This document shows positions 1 to 12,340 of a stretch of DNA of 64,000 bases, piece by piece. Each line of letters opens with the position of its first letter. Position 1 is the first letter of the stretch. The notes under the pieces were generated by a model, which made no database searches, had not been told where the DNA came from, and worked only from the letters and a program-made list of their open reading frames with translations. This DNA comes from Fremontodendron californicum (lineage: Eukaryota > Streptophyta > Magnoliopsida > Malvales > Malvaceae): assembly GCA_030761205.1 (NCBI GenBank), contig JAULJL010000003.1:32150301-32214300 (forward strand), in the 5' to 3' direction. A program made the translations under genes and the position numbers.

Positions 1-3000
1 TAAGTTTAAAATCCCGGACTTGACCACCCTTAATCCGAGATTTAAAAAATAATTTTTAGAGTTTAAAAAGGCTTAGAAACTACCCTAAGTCAGTAGCTAA
101 ACTTCCTAATCAGCCCCCTCTAAGTAACTTAACCAAAACAGAAAAATGATTTTCCTTCAAATTCAATTCTGCCTCTATTGTCCAGTTTTAAAATACGATT
201 TTTTACCCTATTTTTAAAAATAAAAAAAAATATAAAAACAATATTGCAGACTCAGGACATGTAAAACTGCATGGGAAAAAATTTTCTTAATTTTATGATT
301 AAATATGACTGCCCAGAAAAATCGAGAAAGTACGAGTACTGGGTGAAAAAAACTATTTTGCCAAAACACATTTTTTTTGCCTTTGATAAAATCATTTAAA
401 AATCAAAGTAAAAATGTTAGAGACTCTCTTAAGGACTCAGAAATAGAAGCTAACACTTTTGAAAAGTTTGGCAAAAATTGGCTAAGTAAAAAAAATCACA
501 AAGGTAGAATAATCAATTTGACAACTCTTTAATTTTTCACAAGTATGCTCAAAATAAGCATGACTTTGTACCATTGATTGGTCTAAGTCATAAATTATGT
601 GTCAAGACATGAAATGCATGAAAATACAGCAAATATGATGCATGAAATGTATGATTTAAAACCTAAATGACATGAAAAATGCATGGCATCAATAAAATGA
701 TCTAGACCTAAATGAACTTGCATGGCATTTAATGCAACCTAGGTCTAAAATGCATGAATATGCATGGCAATACAAGCCAATCCTAAACCTAAAGAATGCA
801 TGGCAATAACACAAACATATAGTATGCTTAAACAAAATACACAACCAAATATCATGAAAATGCAAACTATCAACTAGCATAACAAAAATGCACACACAAA
901 GCTTAAAAGAGAGGGGTGGCCGAATGGTCTCATACTTTAAAATGAGCATGGCATTTTCACAAATACATGATATACTAACATGCATAGCTAAAGAATAATA
1001 CTCAAATCATTCAAATATAAAGTAAAGGCATGAAAAACCAATAGGCATTTTCACAAACACTGGATTAACAAAATGTAAAACATAAACAAACTTAAACATT
1101 TTGAAAATAGAAAATCAAAAATGCAAGACAAGTGAAATAAACATGATAACAAGATAATAGACTCAAAAATAGAAACAAGCAAGAACTAAATCCAAACAAG
1201 CTTCATGTTTATATATTTGAAGAAGATTTAAAGCATCAAAACTTGCTAAATATCACTAATAACATGAAATAAAAAACAAAACAACAACTACACTAAAAAA
1301 ACAAGCCATTCGGCCACCCTTCTAAGTCATGAAAAAAAAATTTCTCAAAGCTTTTTCCAAGAAAGTATAAAGAAGAACTTGAAGAAGAATATTAAAAACA
1401 TTTATTTTCAAAAGAAAAATCAAAATAAGCTCACCAAAATAGCAATCAAAACAGCAAATCAAGAATAGAAAATCAAAGAAAGTGCAACAGTATGGTGCTT
1501 AAAGCAACCTCTAGAAGCTATATTGCAAGCTTTTTCTCTTCTAACTTTCTTTTCTTTTCTAAACTTTTCTTTTTGCCTTTCAACAATGGAGAGAAAATCA
1601 GCCAAACAAGAGTGAATAGAGAGTGAAAATGAAAGAGAGACCCCCCTCTCCCTTGTAGTGGCCGAATGGCCTTATTTTGCTAGGATGTTGTTATTTTTTC
1701 TTCAACCAATTTTGATCCAAAGGCTATTGATCCAAGATGTTTAAAATGTGAAATTATCACCCTTAGATTAGGTAATCAGCTATCCACAATTACAGCTGTT
1801 CAAGAATCTTAAGCCATTATGTTGACATTCTTCCTCTTCATGTATTGGTCCATGTGGCTTAATTACAAAGGCTTGATCAAAAAAATAACTACCTTCCTTT
1901 TCATTGTTGGCCTTTTGATTAAAAATCAAAAAATATTTGCCCACCATTGGGCCTTGACCGGCTGACCCCTCATCTTCTAGCCCATGCTTTATTTTTAAAA
2001 AGGCAAGAAAAGCACTTTTCGGTTTTTTGGATAAAATAACCTTTTTGCCCCCCGAACGTAAATAAATAGCATATGGACTCCAAATTCAAATTTTATTTTT
2101 TCAATACTTCCAAAATAATTGAAAAATTGAATTCTGGAGGTTTTCAAAATTTTCCGAGCCCATTTGCTATTGATTTGAATTTTTCTTCCAAAATTGCCCT
2201 TTTGTGCTCCCAAACTTTACCATTTTTTAAACGAGATCCAAATCAAGATATTTCTTCACCAATCTCTTCCAAATAATTTAAAAGTATGATCTGAAAGTTT
2301 TCATAATTTTTGGAACTCATTTGGTATTTTTTCGGGATTTATTTGCCTGAATTACTACATAGTGGGCTCGGGATTTGGCCATTTCGCAAACGAACTCCGA
2401 ATCTGGATTTTCTTTAGCCAATCTCTTCCAAATAATTTAAGAATGCGATCTAAAAAAGTTCAGAATTTTTGGAGTTCATTTGCTATTTTTTTGGGATTTA
2501 TCTTCTTGAATTTCTCCATAAGGGACCCGGGATTTGGCCATTTTACAAACGAACTCCGAATCTGGATTTTCTTTCGCCAATCTATTCAAAATAATTTAAG
2601 AATGAGATCTGCAAATTTTCAGAATTTTTGGAGTTCATTTGCTATTTTTCCCAAATTTTCCAATTTTGCCATTTTGCCTCCGAAACCCGGTTTTGCTCAA
2701 AACAAGTATGATTCTCAGATTTTCTTCAAATTGACCCTTGGGCTATCCTTGTTTAATCACTCCTCATCAATTAAGGGCTTTAGTCTTAATGAATCAGGCT
2801 ATTTTTGTAATTCTTCCAAATTTCACCGAAATCCACCAAAAACCCTAATTCTCGATTTTCTTTCGAATTGACTTTTCTTTCAATTTTTCTTTCAAGTAGC
2901 TTCTCCATTACTCGTAGTCAGTGTTTATCTTTCATTTGGAACCTTCAATTTCGACCAATTTGATCGTTTAAGCACTTTTCCCCAAATTTCCCGAACTAGG

Positions 3001-3312
3001 GTTTCTTTTCTACTAAATCTCTGTAACCCAACTTCCGAACTCCATATCTTTTGATGTAGACCTCGGATTATCAAAATTCTTTTGCCATTTTTCAATTGAA
3101 CTTCAAATATTGATTTTGAAAGTGGGTTGACTTTTTTAGTAGTTTACTTTTCGAGGTTGACTTTTTCAAGTTTGACTTTTTATGCTCGCCTTCTTAGACT
3201 AAGTCTCGGAGTACCACCTGCAGGATGAAAAAAGTCTTTTTACATTATGAAACATCAATTTAGGAAGAAAACATACCTGTTTTAGTGGTCCGGACAAAAT
3301 TAGATGTCTACA
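1..3312 (-). mobile_element. Element O: partial 3' LTR, Tat/Ogre-like
   Basis: This stretch matches the part of the element A LTR from about 6868 to 10539, base for base over long runs, so it is the U3-containing end of a related LTR whose other end lies left of the window. The plus-strand end GGTCCGGACAAAATTAGATG..CTACA corresponds on the minus strand to an LTR start TGTAGACATC, followed on the outside by a polypurine tract. It contains no credible gene: reading frames here are chance frames in AT-rich repeats. It carries several copies of a GCCGAATGG motif (for example near 920 and 1310) also seen in the other long LTRs. Confidence 0.88.
2225..2660 (-). repeat. Degenerate ~160-bp tandem repeats in U3 of the O LTR
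   Basis: Units are marked by ACGAACTCCGAATC (near 2390 and 2550) or a variant near 2230, followed by CCAATCTCTTCCAAATAATT and TTTTTGGAGTTCATTTGCTA. The same block occurs in both LTRs of A and in the LTR of C with different copy numbers. It lies near the LTR start in element orientation, the place where promoter-proximal repeats would be; that role is inference. Confidence 0.75.
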
Positions 3313-3334
3313 TCTGCCCCTCTTTGGCTATTGC
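3313..3334 (-). other. Polypurine tract of element O
   Basis: Minus strand reads GCAATAGCCAAAGAGGGGCAGA directly before the LTR start TGTAGACATC. A purine-rich AAAGAGGGGCAG next to the 3' LTR is the plus-strand primer site of Tat/Ogre-type elements. The same tract is at the matching place in A and C. Confidence 0.8.
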
Positions 3335-3616
3335 TAAGAATCAGGAATCAGACAAAGATAAACAAACAATAATTTTGTCCGGTTAGTGAAATCACATGTG
3401 AAGAGAAGGGAAAGGGGTTTCTTTTTTTTTTCTTTTTTTAATTTTCCATTTTTTGTGTTTTTGAAAAAACTGTAAATAGAAGATTTTGTCCTTAAATTGA
3501 ATTCTCTGACTAATCAAGGCTCGACCCGACTTAAGGAAACAGGTTCGATTTGCAAGAGAAGAAAAAACCTCGACGATGGTCTCGGGGTTTTATCCTGTCT
3601 TGTGCTAACCTTACTA

Positions 3617-3985
3617 GCATGGGTGAAACCGAAAATTGAAAAAGATCTGGATGAAACCAGGGATTGAAATGACATGAGTAAAACCAAAAATTTGAAAAAG
3701 ATCTGGATGAAACTAGAAATTGAAAAGCATGGGTGAAACCAGAAATTTGAAAAAGATCTGGGTGAAACCAGAATTTGAAAAGCATGGGTGAAACCAGAAA
3801 ATTGAAAAATGATCTGGATGAAACCAGAAATTGAAAAGCATGGGTGAAACCAGAAATTTGAAAAATATCTGGATGAAACCAGCGATTGAAAAGCATGGGT
3901 GAAACCAGAAATTCGAAAAAGATCTAGATGGAACCAGAAATTAAAAAGGCACGGGTGAAACCAGAAAATTGAAATGGACTGGAAA
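3617..3985 (-). repeat. Dimeric ~54-bp tandem repeat (O copy)
   Basis: About seven degenerate units alternating two half-units: GCATGGGTGAAACCAGAAA and AAAGATCTGGATGAAACCAG, each followed by an A/T-rich TTGAAAA spacer. It is the same array as the larger one in A at 10871-11980, so copy number differs about threefold between family members. Open frames through it are a by-product of the repeat. Confidence 0.9.
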
Positions 3986-5343
3986 TTAACCTGAAGGATT
4001 TGAGAGAGGATGCAAATGCTTGACGGTGTAAATGCAAATGTCTTGGATTAATGCAAATGCTTCTTGAAATGATACAGATGTCTTGGATTGATGCAAATGC
4101 TTCTAAATGCAGATGCAAATGTCCTTACGAATCATGTTCATGTAAGTGGTTCATGAATGGTGTAATTGCAGCTACAATGAAGAAGCAATGATCCTAGAAA
4201 TGATGCACTTGCTTGAGGTGATGAGAATGCAAATATCTATGAAGGATGTACTTGTAAAGGTAGATTGCAGATGCTCATGGAATAATGCAAATGCAAATAT
4301 CCATGAATGATGCAAATGCTTGCTGATACGGTGCAGATACAAAGTTTAATAGAGAGATGAGTGTTCATGAACGATGCAAATGCCCCTGATCGTTTTTCTA
4401 GACTTTGTCTTAGCCTTTCCCATTCATTTTTCCTCTTCAAATCAGAGTATATCTTCAACTCCTTTTTCAATCTTTGGCTATTCTTTTTGCCCTAACAGTT
4501 TTCAAACTCTTATCAATAGAAATCTTCTTGCTGAGTTTTATTCCTTCTTCTCATATTTGGAAGTCAAGGTTATCCCTAGTAATTCCACACCTTTGGATTA
4601 GAAAAACTCTTATCTCATGTCAACATCAAAAATGGGTATTTCAAAAATATTTTTATTTTACCTTTCTGAAAAACAATTATGCTTATTTAATGAAAACTTT
4701 TGAGTCAAAAAAAATTTAACCCCACAATGTGTAATGTACAAATCTTTTGAAGACTGATGATCACTGTTAGAAATTTTCCTAAGTGTCAATTTGAGTTTTT
4801 CAACTTGTATTTACAAGGCTTGGTATAACATGATTTTGGTTTTTCCAGGAAAACTTTACAATAAAAATGTATGTCCCTTTTAGGCTCACAAATGGAACAG
4901 ATTTTACAAATCATGAATTCATTGAGAACCAAACAAATTCAACATTTTTTTAGTTTCCATATCAAGGTATTTTGACAAGCGTCAAGATTGGCTGGGATGT
5001 TTAAACTGGAAAGTTGATTTTGGAGAAAAAAAAGTTTCAGTTTTTTTGAAATCAATCATCCACATGAGAGTTGACAATTTGGGAGGTTCATAAATTCCTA
5101 GATGTTCCTCGATGACATCTTCTTTAAGATTATCTTCTCTTTTGTGGTATCGACACTATCATAGATGGCATCGAAAATTCCCATTTTACTCTAGACCGTC
5201 CATTTTTGGGTTTTCGCCCTAGAGTCCCATTCTCTCTAATTTTTTTTTCTTTTTTTTATTGTTTTACCAAGCATTTGAGAATTCTAAATTCTTCCTTAGT
5301 GAAATGATAATTCGATGAGATGGGATAAAATCTGAGGAAAAAA

Positions 5344-5348
5344 CCCTT
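5344..5348. repeat. Target site duplication of element A, left copy
   Basis: CCCTT directly before the LTR end TGTCACAACC. The same five bases follow the other LTR at 24740-24744. A 5-bp duplication is standard for LTR retrotransposon integrase. Confidence 0.92.
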
Positions 5349-5485
5349 TGTCACAACCTAAAAAATAACAAGTCCCATCACAAGAATTTATTATTCATTA
5401 AGCGTGACATTAAAAAACGAGGAAAAGTCGACTTAATTCCTCTTGAAAAATGAAGGTTTTGAAAATGACCTTGAAAAAGACATGG

Positions 5486-5500
5486 AGTCGCCACCAATCT
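5486..5500 (-). other. Primer-site-like motif inside the LTR
   Basis: The minus strand reads GGTGGCGACTCCATGTC here, sharing TGGCGACTCCA with the element's real primer site. The same motif recurs in the D and C LTRs about 140-260 bp from the LTR end. Its role, if any, is unknown. Confidence 0.6.
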
Positions 5501-6104
5501 TTTTTAGCTAGGTGTGATCGGCCACCTATTAAAACCGATTTTATAAAATATTTTAAAATTAATTAAAACATTTTTAAAACCAATTTCAAGTCTGCGTTTT
5601 AAACCAGAGAAATCAAAGAAAAGGGTTCGGGACTCGGTTACGTGTGGGGAAGGATTAGCACCCCCACAACGTCCGTATAAAACGGTACCTTACTAATCAT
5701 GTGTTATCTCAAGTCTCGATAAAAAGTCGGTTTTAAATTTAGTATTTTAAGTTAATTCCCAATTTAAAGAAAAAATAATTCCATTTTTAATTGAAAATGA
5801 TCCGGAATTTATAAATTCAAAATTTTCCTATATTCCCCAACAAACGTGGCAAAATATATAAATTTTTATTAGTTTTGAAAAAACTTTCTGAATCATTCTC
5901 ATTTTTTAAGAAGATATTCCGTTATTAATGATAATTGATGATATCCTCCCCAGTAAACCCGGTAGAGAACTCATAAATTATTTTAACTCGGGAATATCTT
6001 TATTTTATCGAAAATCATTACCTTTTCAAAAACATTTTAAAAAATTTGAACATAAATATACATAACATTTATAAAATGACGTAGCAAAATTTAAATAATA
6101 TAAT

Positions 6105-6420
6105 GCAACCAAAATGATATGATATAATTCATATGTCTTAGCATATTCTAAATGAAATGAAATATCCTAAGTTATATGATATATTCTAAATGAAATGAAA
6201 TGACCTAGGAAACATAATATATTCTATATGAAATGAAATGAAATGTCCTAAGTCATATGATATGAAATAAAATATCCTAAATGACATAATATATATCCTA
6301 AATGAAATGAAATAACCTAGGTAGCATAATATATTCTACATGAAATGAAATGACCTAGGTAACATAACATATTCTATATGAAATGAAATAATTTAAATGA
6401 CATGCAAAAATGAATGATAT
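6105..6420 (-). repeat. AT-rich tandem repeat in A 3' LTR
   Basis: Irregular units of about 35-40 bp such as ATGAAATGAAATGACCTAGG followed by TAACATAATATATTCTA. The same array is in the other A LTR (about 20295-20600) and in D (37495-37800). Confidence 0.85.
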
Positions 6421-7924
6421 GGCATATAATTTAAATGACATGGAATATAAAATAATACTATCATATAATATGCATGAAAATAAAAATAAAAATAATAATG
6501 CATGAACTTAGTATATGCTAAAGAATATAAAAATAACATAACTAAATAAAAAGCATAGGATATCATGAAATATTCAAAATCATATAATAAACAATATAAC
6601 ATAATCATAACAATATCATAGAAATTATCATAGCAAAAATCACATATTATATAAAATGCATGAATATGGAAAATGCAATGCATGAAAATGTATTTTTTCC
6701 TTTAATTAAGGAAATCCGTATATCTAAAAAGATATCCGGCTACCTTAGGAAGATATGTCAAATTAAATATTCTAAAACCAAAATACTTTGTGATTGTTTG
6801 AAAACAATTTGAAAAGCTTAGATTAAAAATAAAAAAACTAGGCTAAACCTTTTTTAAATGGCTATAATTTCCTAAGTTTAAAATCCCGAACTTGACCACC
6901 CTTAACCCGAGACTTAAAAAAATCATTTTTAGAGTTTAAAAAGGCTTAGAAACTACCCTAAGTCAGTAGCTAAACTTCCTAATCAGCTCCCTCTAAGTAA
7001 CTTAACCAAAACAGAAAAATGATTTTTCTTTAAATTCAATTCTGACTCCACTGTCCAGTTTTAAGCCACAATTTTTTATCCTATTTTTTAAAATTCAAAA
7101 AAATCTAAAAAAACATATTGGAGACTCTAAACATGTAAAAATACACGGGAAACAATCAGCTTAATTTTCTGATTAAAGATGAATGCCCAGAAAAATCGAG
7201 AAAGTACGAGTACTGGGTGAAAAAACTGTTTTGCCAAAATACATTTTTGCCTTTGATAAAATTATTTAAAAATCAAAGTAAAAATATTTAAGACTCACAA
7301 AATGACTCACAAACAGTAGCTAGGACTTTTTAAAAGTTAGATAAAAATTAGCTAAGTAAAAAAAAAATCACAAAGGTAGAATAATCAATTTGACAAACCT
7401 TCATTTTCCACAAGTGTGCTCAAGAGACCATGACTTTGAACCATTAATTGGTGTAAGTCATTAGTATAGTGGCATGGACATGAAATGCATGAAAAATACA
7501 GAAAATATGATGCATGAAATGCATGGTTTTTAACCTAAATGTCATGAAAAAATGCATGGCATCAATATAGTGACCTAGACCTAAATGAACTTGCATGGCA
7601 TTTAATGCAACCTAGGTCTAAAATGCATGGACATGCATGGCAAAATAAAGCAAACTTAACAACTAAAATATGCATGGCAATAACACAAACACAAGGAATG
7701 CTTAAACCACAAACTCAACCAAATGTCATGAAAATGCAAACACAAGGCAAAATAATGAGGTAGCCGAATGGCCTAAACATGGCATTTTCACAAACACTTG
7801 ATATAATTAAACTAAATACTCAATAAAATGTCATGCAAATACAAACCTATCAACTAACATAGCAAAAATGCACACACAATGCCAAATACATGAAGTGGCC
7901 GAATGGTCTAAGGTTCCAAACAAG

Positions 7925-8160
7925 CATGGCATTTTCACGAACACTTGATATACTAACATGCTCAACTAAAATATAACACTCAAATCATGCAAACACAAAG
8001 TAGAGATATTAACACTAACAAGCATTTTCACAAACACTTTGTGTACTAACATGCTCAATTGTATACTAACATGCTCAACTAAAATATAACACTCAAATCA
8101 TGCAAACACAAAGTAGAGATATTAAAACTAACAAGCATTTTCACAAACACATGGATTACA
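7925..8160 (-). repeat. Tandem duplication within A 3' LTR
   Basis: A block containing ATACTAACATGCTCAACT, AACACTCAAATCATGC and AAACACAAAGTAGAGATATT occurs twice in a row, with an extra short partial unit near 8050. The other LTR has two clean copies at about 22150-22345. Confidence 0.85.
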
Positions 8161-9284
8161 AAACATAAAATATCAACAAATTTAAACATTATGAAAACAG
8201 AAAATTAAAAATGCAAGAACATGATAATAAACTCATAAATGGCAACAAACAATAATCCAAATTAAAACAAGCTTCAAGTATATGTAGTAGTGAAGATTTA
8301 AAGCATCAAGACTAAAAAAATAACAAAAATATCATGATAAATAAATGCAAAACAGCAACAATAATAATAAAAAATCTGGGCTATTCAGCCATGGTATGAA
8401 AATAAGGAAAAAAATTGTAAAAATTATTTAAGAAAGAGATGAAGAAAAAACTTAAGAAGAACATAAAGAAAACACTTATTTAAAAAGAAAAGTCACCAAA
8501 ATAATAATCAAAATAGCAAAAACAAGAATGGAAAATCAAGAAAGTGCAAGAGTTGGTGCTAAAAGCAACCTCAAGAAGCTATCTTTCAAGCTTTTTCTCT
8601 TCAAACTTTCTTTTATTTTCTAAACTTTTCTTTTTGCTTTCAACCAAGGAGAGGAAACTTAGCAAATACTAAGAGAGAAATATGAAAAATCAAGTGCTGA
8701 AAATAAAAATATGAATCCCCCTTTAATGCTGGCCGAAACTCTCTCTCAAATAAGCTAGGATGTTGTCATCATTCCTCCAACCAATTTCCATCCAAGGCTA
8801 GTGATTCAAGCTGAAAAATCATGAAATTATCACACTTAGATTAGGCCATCAGCTATCCATAATTACAGTTGTTCAAGAATAATGTTGACACTCTCCTTCT
8901 TCATGCATTGGCCCATGTGGCTTATTTGCAATGGCTTGATCAAAAAAATCACTAACTAACTCTTAATTCTTGGCCTTTTGATTGAAAAATAAGAAGCTTC
9001 TTCCCTCATTTGGGCCTTGACAGGCCAACACTCCCTTTTCCAGCCCAATTCATAGTTTTTTGAAAGGCAAGAAAAGCCCTTTTCGGTTGCTTGGGTAAAA
9101 TGACCGTTTGCCTCCCGGATGCAAATAAATGGAAAACAGACTCCAAATTCAAATTTTCTTTTTTTAATAATTTCAAAATAATAAAATATTAAATTCTAGA
9201 AGTATTTAAAATTTTTCGAGTCCGTTTGCTATTTATTTGGATTTTTTCTTCCAAAAATGCCATTTTATGCCCCCATATGTTACC

Positions 9285-9860
9285 ATTTTTTAAACGAGCT
9301 CCAAATCAAGATTTTTCTTCACCAATCTCTTCAAAATAATTTAAAAGGGTGATCTGGAAGTTTTCATAATTTTTGGAACTCATTTAGTATTTTTTCGGGA
9401 TTTATCTGCTTGAATTACTACATAGGAGGCTTGGGATTTGGCCATTTTGCAAACAAACTCCGAATCAAGATTTTCTTTTGCCAATATCTTCCAAATAATT
9501 TAAAAATGATATTTGCAAATTTTCAAAATTTTTGGAGTCCATTTGCTATTTTTTCGGGATTTATCTTCTTGAATTATTGCATAAGAGATCCCGGATTTGA
9601 CCATTTTGCAAACGAACTCCGAATCAAGATTTTCATTCGTCAATATTTTTCAAATAATTTAAAAATGATATTTTCAAAAGATTTGGAGTTCATTTGCTAT
9701 TTTTTCGGGATTTTCCTTTTAGAATTTCTACATAAGAGACTTGGGATTTGGCCATTTTGCGAACGAACTCCGAATCAAGATTTTCTTTCACCAATCTCTT
9801 CCAAATGATTTAAATGAGATTTGTAAATTTTCAGAGTTTTCGGAGTCTACTTGCTATTTT
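9285..9860 (-). repeat. ~155-bp U3 tandem repeats, A 3' LTR
   Basis: Four degenerate copies marked by CGAGCTCCAAATCAAG (9295), CAAACTCCGAATCAAG (9453), CGAACTCCGAATCAAG (9614) and again at 9763. The long open frames here are a result of the repeat, not genes. Confidence 0.85.
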
Positions 9861-10539
9861 TCCCAAATTTTCCAATTTTGCCATTTTGCCTCCGAAACCC
9901 GGTTTTGCTCAAAACAAGTTCGTTTTTCAGATTTTCTTCAAACTGAGCCTTGGGCTATAACTTTTTAAATCATTCCGCATCCATTGGGTGCTTTAATCTT
10001 ACCAAGTCAGGCCATTTCTGTAATCCTTCCCGATTTCATCGAAATCTACCAAAAACCCTAATTCTCGATTTTCTCCCGGATTGACTTTTCTTTCAGTTTT
10101 TCTTTCAAATGGCTTCTCCATTACCCGTAGTTAGTACTTATCTTTCATTTGGACGCTTCAATTTTGACCAATTCGATCGTTTAAGCACTTTTCCCCAAAT
10201 TTCCTGGATTAAGGTTTCCTTTCTACTGAATCTCCAAATCCCAACTTCCGAACTCCATATCTTTCGATGTAGACCTCGGAATATCGAAATTCTTTTTCCA
10301 TTTTTCAATTGAACTTCAAATCTTGATTTTGAAAGTGGGTTGAATTTTTTAGTAGTTGACTTTTTAGGATTGACTTTTTAGGGTTGACTTTTTCAAGTTT
10401 GACTTTTTATGCTCGCCTTCTTAAACTAAGTCTCGGAGTACCACCTGCAGGATAAAAAAAAACTTTTTACATTCTGAAACATCAATTTAGGAAGAAAACA
10501 TACCTATTTTAGTGGTCCGGACAAAATTAGGTGTCTACA

Positions 10540-10562
10540 GCTGCCCCTATTTGGCTATTGCT
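10540..10562 (-). other. Polypurine tract of element A
   Basis: Minus strand AGCCAAATAGGGGCAGC directly precedes the LTR start TGTAGACACC. It corresponds to AAAGAGGGGCAG in O and C with a G-to-T change. Confidence 0.82.
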
Positions 10563-10806
10563 GAGAATCAAGAATCAGGCAAAGATAAACAAAAACTAAT
10601 TTTGTACGGTCAGTGAAATCACATGTGAAGGAAAGGGAAAAGGTTTTTCTTTTTCTTTTTCATTTCATTTTTTTTTTATTTTTCATTTGTTCAATTTTTT
10701 TTCTTTTGAGAAAGCAGTAAATTGAAGATTTTGTCCTTAAATTGAATTCCATGACTAATCAAGGGTCGACCCGTCTTAAGGAAACGAATTCGATTTGCAA
10801 GAAAAA

Positions 10807-10864
10807 ATTGTGCCCCGAGGTCTCAAAAATGGTGCCGAGAGGTCTTAAAAATGGTGCCCGTAGG
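10807..10864 (-). repeat. Short remnant of the GGTGCCC..GGTCTT repeat in A
   Basis: About three units resembling TGGTGCCCGAAGGTCTTAAA, the repeat that forms 19-21 units in element C at 44284-44704 and 54081-54544. It shows that A and C descend from one ancestor in their 3' noncoding region. Confidence 0.75.
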
Positions 10865-10870
10865 CCTTAC

Positions 10871-11980
10871 CCGTATGGATTAAACCAAAAATTGAAAAAG
10901 ATCTGGATGACACCAGAAATTGAAAGGCATGGGTGAAACCCGAAATTAAAAATGATCTGGATGGAACCAAAAATTTGGAAAGGATCTGGATGGAACCAGA
11001 GATTAAAGGCTTGGGTGAAACCAGAAATTTGAAAATGATCTGGATGGAACCAGAAATTGGAATGGATGGGTGAATCCATAAAATTGAAAGAGATCTTGAT
11101 GAAACCAAGGAATTTCAAGGCATGGGTAAAACCAGAAATTTGAAAATGATCTGGATGGAACCAGAAATTGAAATGCACGGATAAAACCAGAAATTTGAAA
11201 AAGATCTGGATGAAACCAGAGGTTAAAGCCATGGGTGAAACCATAAAATTGAAAGAGACCTGGATGAAACCGGGGAATTGAAGGCATGGGTGAAACCATA
11301 AAATTGAAAGAGATCTGGATGAAACCAAGAAATTGAAGGCATGGGTAAAACCAGAAATTTGAAAACGATCTAGACAAAACCAAAAATTGAAATGCATGGA
11401 TGAAAGAAATTTGAAAAAGATCTGGATGAAACTAGAGGTTTAAAGTCATGGGTGAAACCATAAAATTGAAAGAGACCTGGATGAAACCAGGGAATTTGAA
11501 GGCATGGGTGAAACCATAAAATTGAAAGAGATCTGGATGAAACCAAGGAATTGAAGGCATGGGTAAAACCATAAATTTGAAAACGATCTGGATGGAACCA
11601 GAAATTGAAATGCATGGATGAAACCAGAAATTTGAAAAAGATCTGGATGAAACCAGAGGTTAAAGTCATGGGTAAAACCATAAAATTGAAAAAGATCTGG
11701 ATGAAACCAGGGAATTGAAGGCATGGGTGAAACCATGAAATTGAAAGAGGTCTGGATGAAACCAGGGAATTGAAAAGGATCTGGATGGTACCAGAGATTA
11801 AAGGCTTGGGTGAAACCAGAAATTTGAAATGATCTGGATGGAACTAGTAATTAAAAAACATGGGTAAAACCATAAAATTGAAAGAGATCTGGATGAAACC
11901 AGAGATTAAAGGCATGGGTGAAATCATAAATTTGAAAATGATCTGGATGGAACCAGAAATTGAAATGATCTAGAAATTAA
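10871..11980 (-). repeat. Dimeric ~54-bp tandem array, about 20 units
   Basis: Two related half-units alternate: one with CATGGGTGAAACCA and one with AGATCTGGATGAAACCA, spaced by TTGAAA-rich linkers, giving a period near 54-56 bp. Read on the minus strand the array stays open in more than one frame and gives phenylalanine-rich products, so several long overlapping frames appear. Variation among units (GGAACCAG, CCATAAAATTG, and so on) is that of an old, decaying satellite-like array. It lies between pol-derived 3' noncoding sequence and the polypurine tract, as in O. Confidence 0.93.
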
Positions 11981-12340
11981 CCTGAAGGATTTGAGAGAGG
12001 ATGCCAATGCTTCATGGTGTAAATGCAAATATCTTGGATTGGTGCAAATACTTCTTGAAATGATATAGATATCTCGGATTGATGCAAATGCTTCTAAATG
12101 CAGATGCAAATGTCCCAATGAATCATATTCATGTGAGTGGTTCATGAATGGTGTAATTGCAACTACAATGAAGATGCAATGATCATATAAATGAGGCACT
12201 TACTTGAGATGATGCGAATGCAAATGCTCATGGAATAATGCAAATACGAATACTCATGAATTATGCAAATGCTTGCTGACACGCTGCAGATGCGAAGTTT
12301 AATAAATAGATGAATGCTTATGAGTGATGCAAATGCCCCT
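11981..12340 (-). repeat. ATG-rich low-complexity tract
   Basis: Dense imperfect repeats of GATGCAAATGCTT and AAATGCAAAT words. The same tract follows the dimeric array in O at about 3990-4390. I see no gene. Confidence 0.75.

Larger units (their letters stand above)
3313..5348 (-). mobile_element. Element O internal region, left part (3' noncoding)
   Basis: Noncoding 3' part of the outer element, between its polypurine tract and the insertion of element A. It is collinear with 10540-13272 of A: leader-like start, dimeric tandem repeats, an ATG-rich tract (about 3990-4390, many ATGCAAATG words) and about 950 bp of non-repetitive sequence. It stops at GAGGAAAAAACCCTT, and the sequence resumes right of A at 24745 as CAAGTTAAATATTCATGC, just as A itself reads through this point uninterrupted near 13272. 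No gene is seen. Confidence 0.85.
5349..10539 (-). mobile_element. Element A 3' LTR (5191 bp)
   Basis: Starts (plus) TGTCACAACC and ends GGTGTCTACA, so on the minus strand it is TGTAGACACC ... GGTTGTGACA. It matches 19538-24739 along its whole length. A conserved block about 280-350 bp in from the left end (GGGTTCGGGACTCGGTTACG and a run of CACCCCCACAACG nearby) is shared with A's other LTR, D and C. No gene is supported. Confidence 0.95.

Noticed and set aside
2362..2871. 169-codon plus-strand frame, with related ones at 9410-9808 and 23648-24148
   Set aside because: They lie in the ~155-bp U3 repeats; frames are lost by indels between copies, so there is no protein constraint.
10867..11736. 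Several long overlapping minus-strand frames of up to 176 codons with Phe/Ser/His-rich repeats
   Set aside because: They come from the dimeric tandem array being free of stops in more than one frame; no start context, no conserved domain.
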